Both the position numbers and the translations under genes were made by a program. From Tetrastigma voinierianum (taxonomy: Eukaryota; Streptophyta; Magnoliopsida; Vitales; Vitaceae), in NCBI GenBank assembly GCA_016808115.1, contig JAEQBH010006858.1:1-64000 (forward strand): a DNA stretch of 64,000 bases, given 5' to 3'. Each line of letters starts with the position of its first letter. Within the stretch, counting starts at the first letter, position 1. The notes beneath the pieces were generated by a model, which worked only from the letters and a program-made list of their open reading frames with translations, made no database searches and was not told where the DNA came from. Below are positions 63,081 to 64,000 of this stretch, piece by piece.

Positions 63081-64000
63081 CTGCAAAGAGTGAGTGCACC
63101 AATTGAACAAAGCTATGAAATCAAGCAGTACAAAGTGGGATCAACGGATTCAATTATAGTCAAGAAAGTCAACAAACACCTCCTATGAATCAAAAACAAC
63201 ATACAAAGCCGATGGAGGGAACACATACACCCTCCTAGAGTTAGTGCCCTCCCTGCATCATACCTCCTGAGGATGTAGCAAAGAGACTCCTACTGGTGCC
63301 CCTGCCTCCCACACATTTACGGTATGGAAAATGAAAATCCATATTCACACATACGGGATTTTGAGGAGGTATGCACTACTTTTAAGGAAGGTATAACCGA
63401 CATGGATTTGCTCAAGCTGAAAGCATTTCCACTGACACTGAAAGACAAGGCCAAAATTTGCCCACACCCATTGAGCTAAGGACTATTAGAATTAAATGAT
63501 CTTTGCCGAATTCTTAAAGAAATTCAAACCAAGGAATACCAAGACCAACAAATGAAGAGCGTGACCCACAATCTACCAAAGGCGACAATGAAAAAGTTCT
63601 AATCGATCGAGATTCATAGATACCATCAGAGGCTTGTCCACATCATGGTTTCGGCTACCTGGATGTTAGTGAATCATTTCTATAATGTGGTATGTCCCCT
63701 TCATGAAACAATTGCCAGAAACTATGTGTGGAGGTGATTTTTTGCCAAAACCCTGGATGAGGCTATGGATTTCGAGTTGTGGCTGAAACTCCAAGGGTCG
63801 GATGAGCCGAACCCGAGAGAGGTGGAGAAAATTAGGCCTTCAGCACACCAAAGGGGAGGAATTTATACACTATCAGAGGACATGGAAATGAAAGCAAAAA
63901 TCTCAACCCTAGCTAGGAAGGTGGAGGAGCTAGAAGGAAAGAGGCTCCATGAAGTGCAGGCAGTGACTGAAAACACTGCACAGGACAACCCATTCACCAG
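63081..64000 (+). pseudogene. Athila-like gag remnant, runs off the window
   Basis: Merged frames give YGMENENPYSHIRDFEEVCT, TDMDLLKLKAFPLTLKDKAK, AEFLKKF, DTIRGL..SWFRLPG, PFMKQLPETMCGGDF, DEAMDF, NPREVEKI, QRGGIYTLSEDMEMKAKIST and LARKVEELEGKRLHEVQ. This is the order of the capsid-like gag of Athila/Tat elements (LFPFSLKDKAK; GGAFL; YEVSEE.DMKAK). Several frameshifts break it before the window ends; pol would lie beyond 64000. Confidence 0.82.

Noticed and set aside
1..64000. tRNA, rRNA or other RNA genes
   Set aside because: No cloverleaf with conserved A and B boxes, and no rRNA words, were seen on either strand. A tRNAscan run would be decisive.

Overview
The window is nuclear DNA from a flowering plant, probably a eudicot. 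It is AT-rich, its genes have GT-AG introns, and most of its length is transposable elements of plant families. Only three single-copy housekeeping genes could be recognised, all on the minus strand and all spread thin by insertions: a poly(ADP-ribose) glycohydrolase (PARG, 421-11477), a 4-hydroxy-tetrahydrodipicolinate reductase of lysine synthesis (DAPB, 20037-24815) and a plastid lumazine synthase of riboflavin synthesis (LS/COS1, 32560-48552). DAPB and LS lie side by side on one strand, as At2g44040 and At2g44050 do in Arabidopsis (recalled, not searched), so this looks like conserved microsynteny.

Layout. 1-418: LTR fragment ending against the PARG stop codon. 421-11477: PARG, with MITEs, an LTR-like block and a degraded hAT transposase in its introns; the exons that should carry the catalytic GGG...QEE signature were not found. 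11830-13583: 5'-truncated LINE with an RNase H domain. 13765-16246: solo LTR with a 5-bp target duplication. 16781-18300: possible LTR remnant. 20037-24815: DAPB, with a 702-bp hAT-type MITE in its last intron.

25470-34958 is a large inverted repeat whose two arms both contain LS exons 4-7. The right arm belongs to the LS gene; the left arm is an inverted partial copy. Between them lie two direct copies of a 2.2-kb unit containing a ~98-bp minisatellite and an LTR. 35627-47270 is a Ty3/gypsy retrotransposon with 3.8-kb LTRs and a 5-bp target duplication. It sits five bases inside LS exon 3, exactly at the intron-exon junction. LS exons 2 and 1 follow at 48.1-48.6 kb, and a 553-bp MITE with an 8-bp target duplication lies 55 bp upstream of the LS start codon.

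The rest is repeats and fragments: a copia fragment (49299-50250), two unrecognised coding-like stretches (50.4-51.2 and 52.6-53.1 kb), a second copy of the DAPB 5' region (53.4-54.2 kb), a CACTA terminus (54840), a plant-mobile-domain pseudogene (57.7-60.0 kb), a tandem duplication (60.03-61.09 kb), and the LTR, primer-binding site and gag of an Athila-like element that runs off the window end.

Many exons, and the paired LTRs, differ from expectation by clustered small insertions and deletions. Either these loci are decaying or the assembly holds uncorrected long-read errors. Every pseudogene statement here depends on which is true. Product names rest on conserved motifs recognised by eye; no database search was possible.
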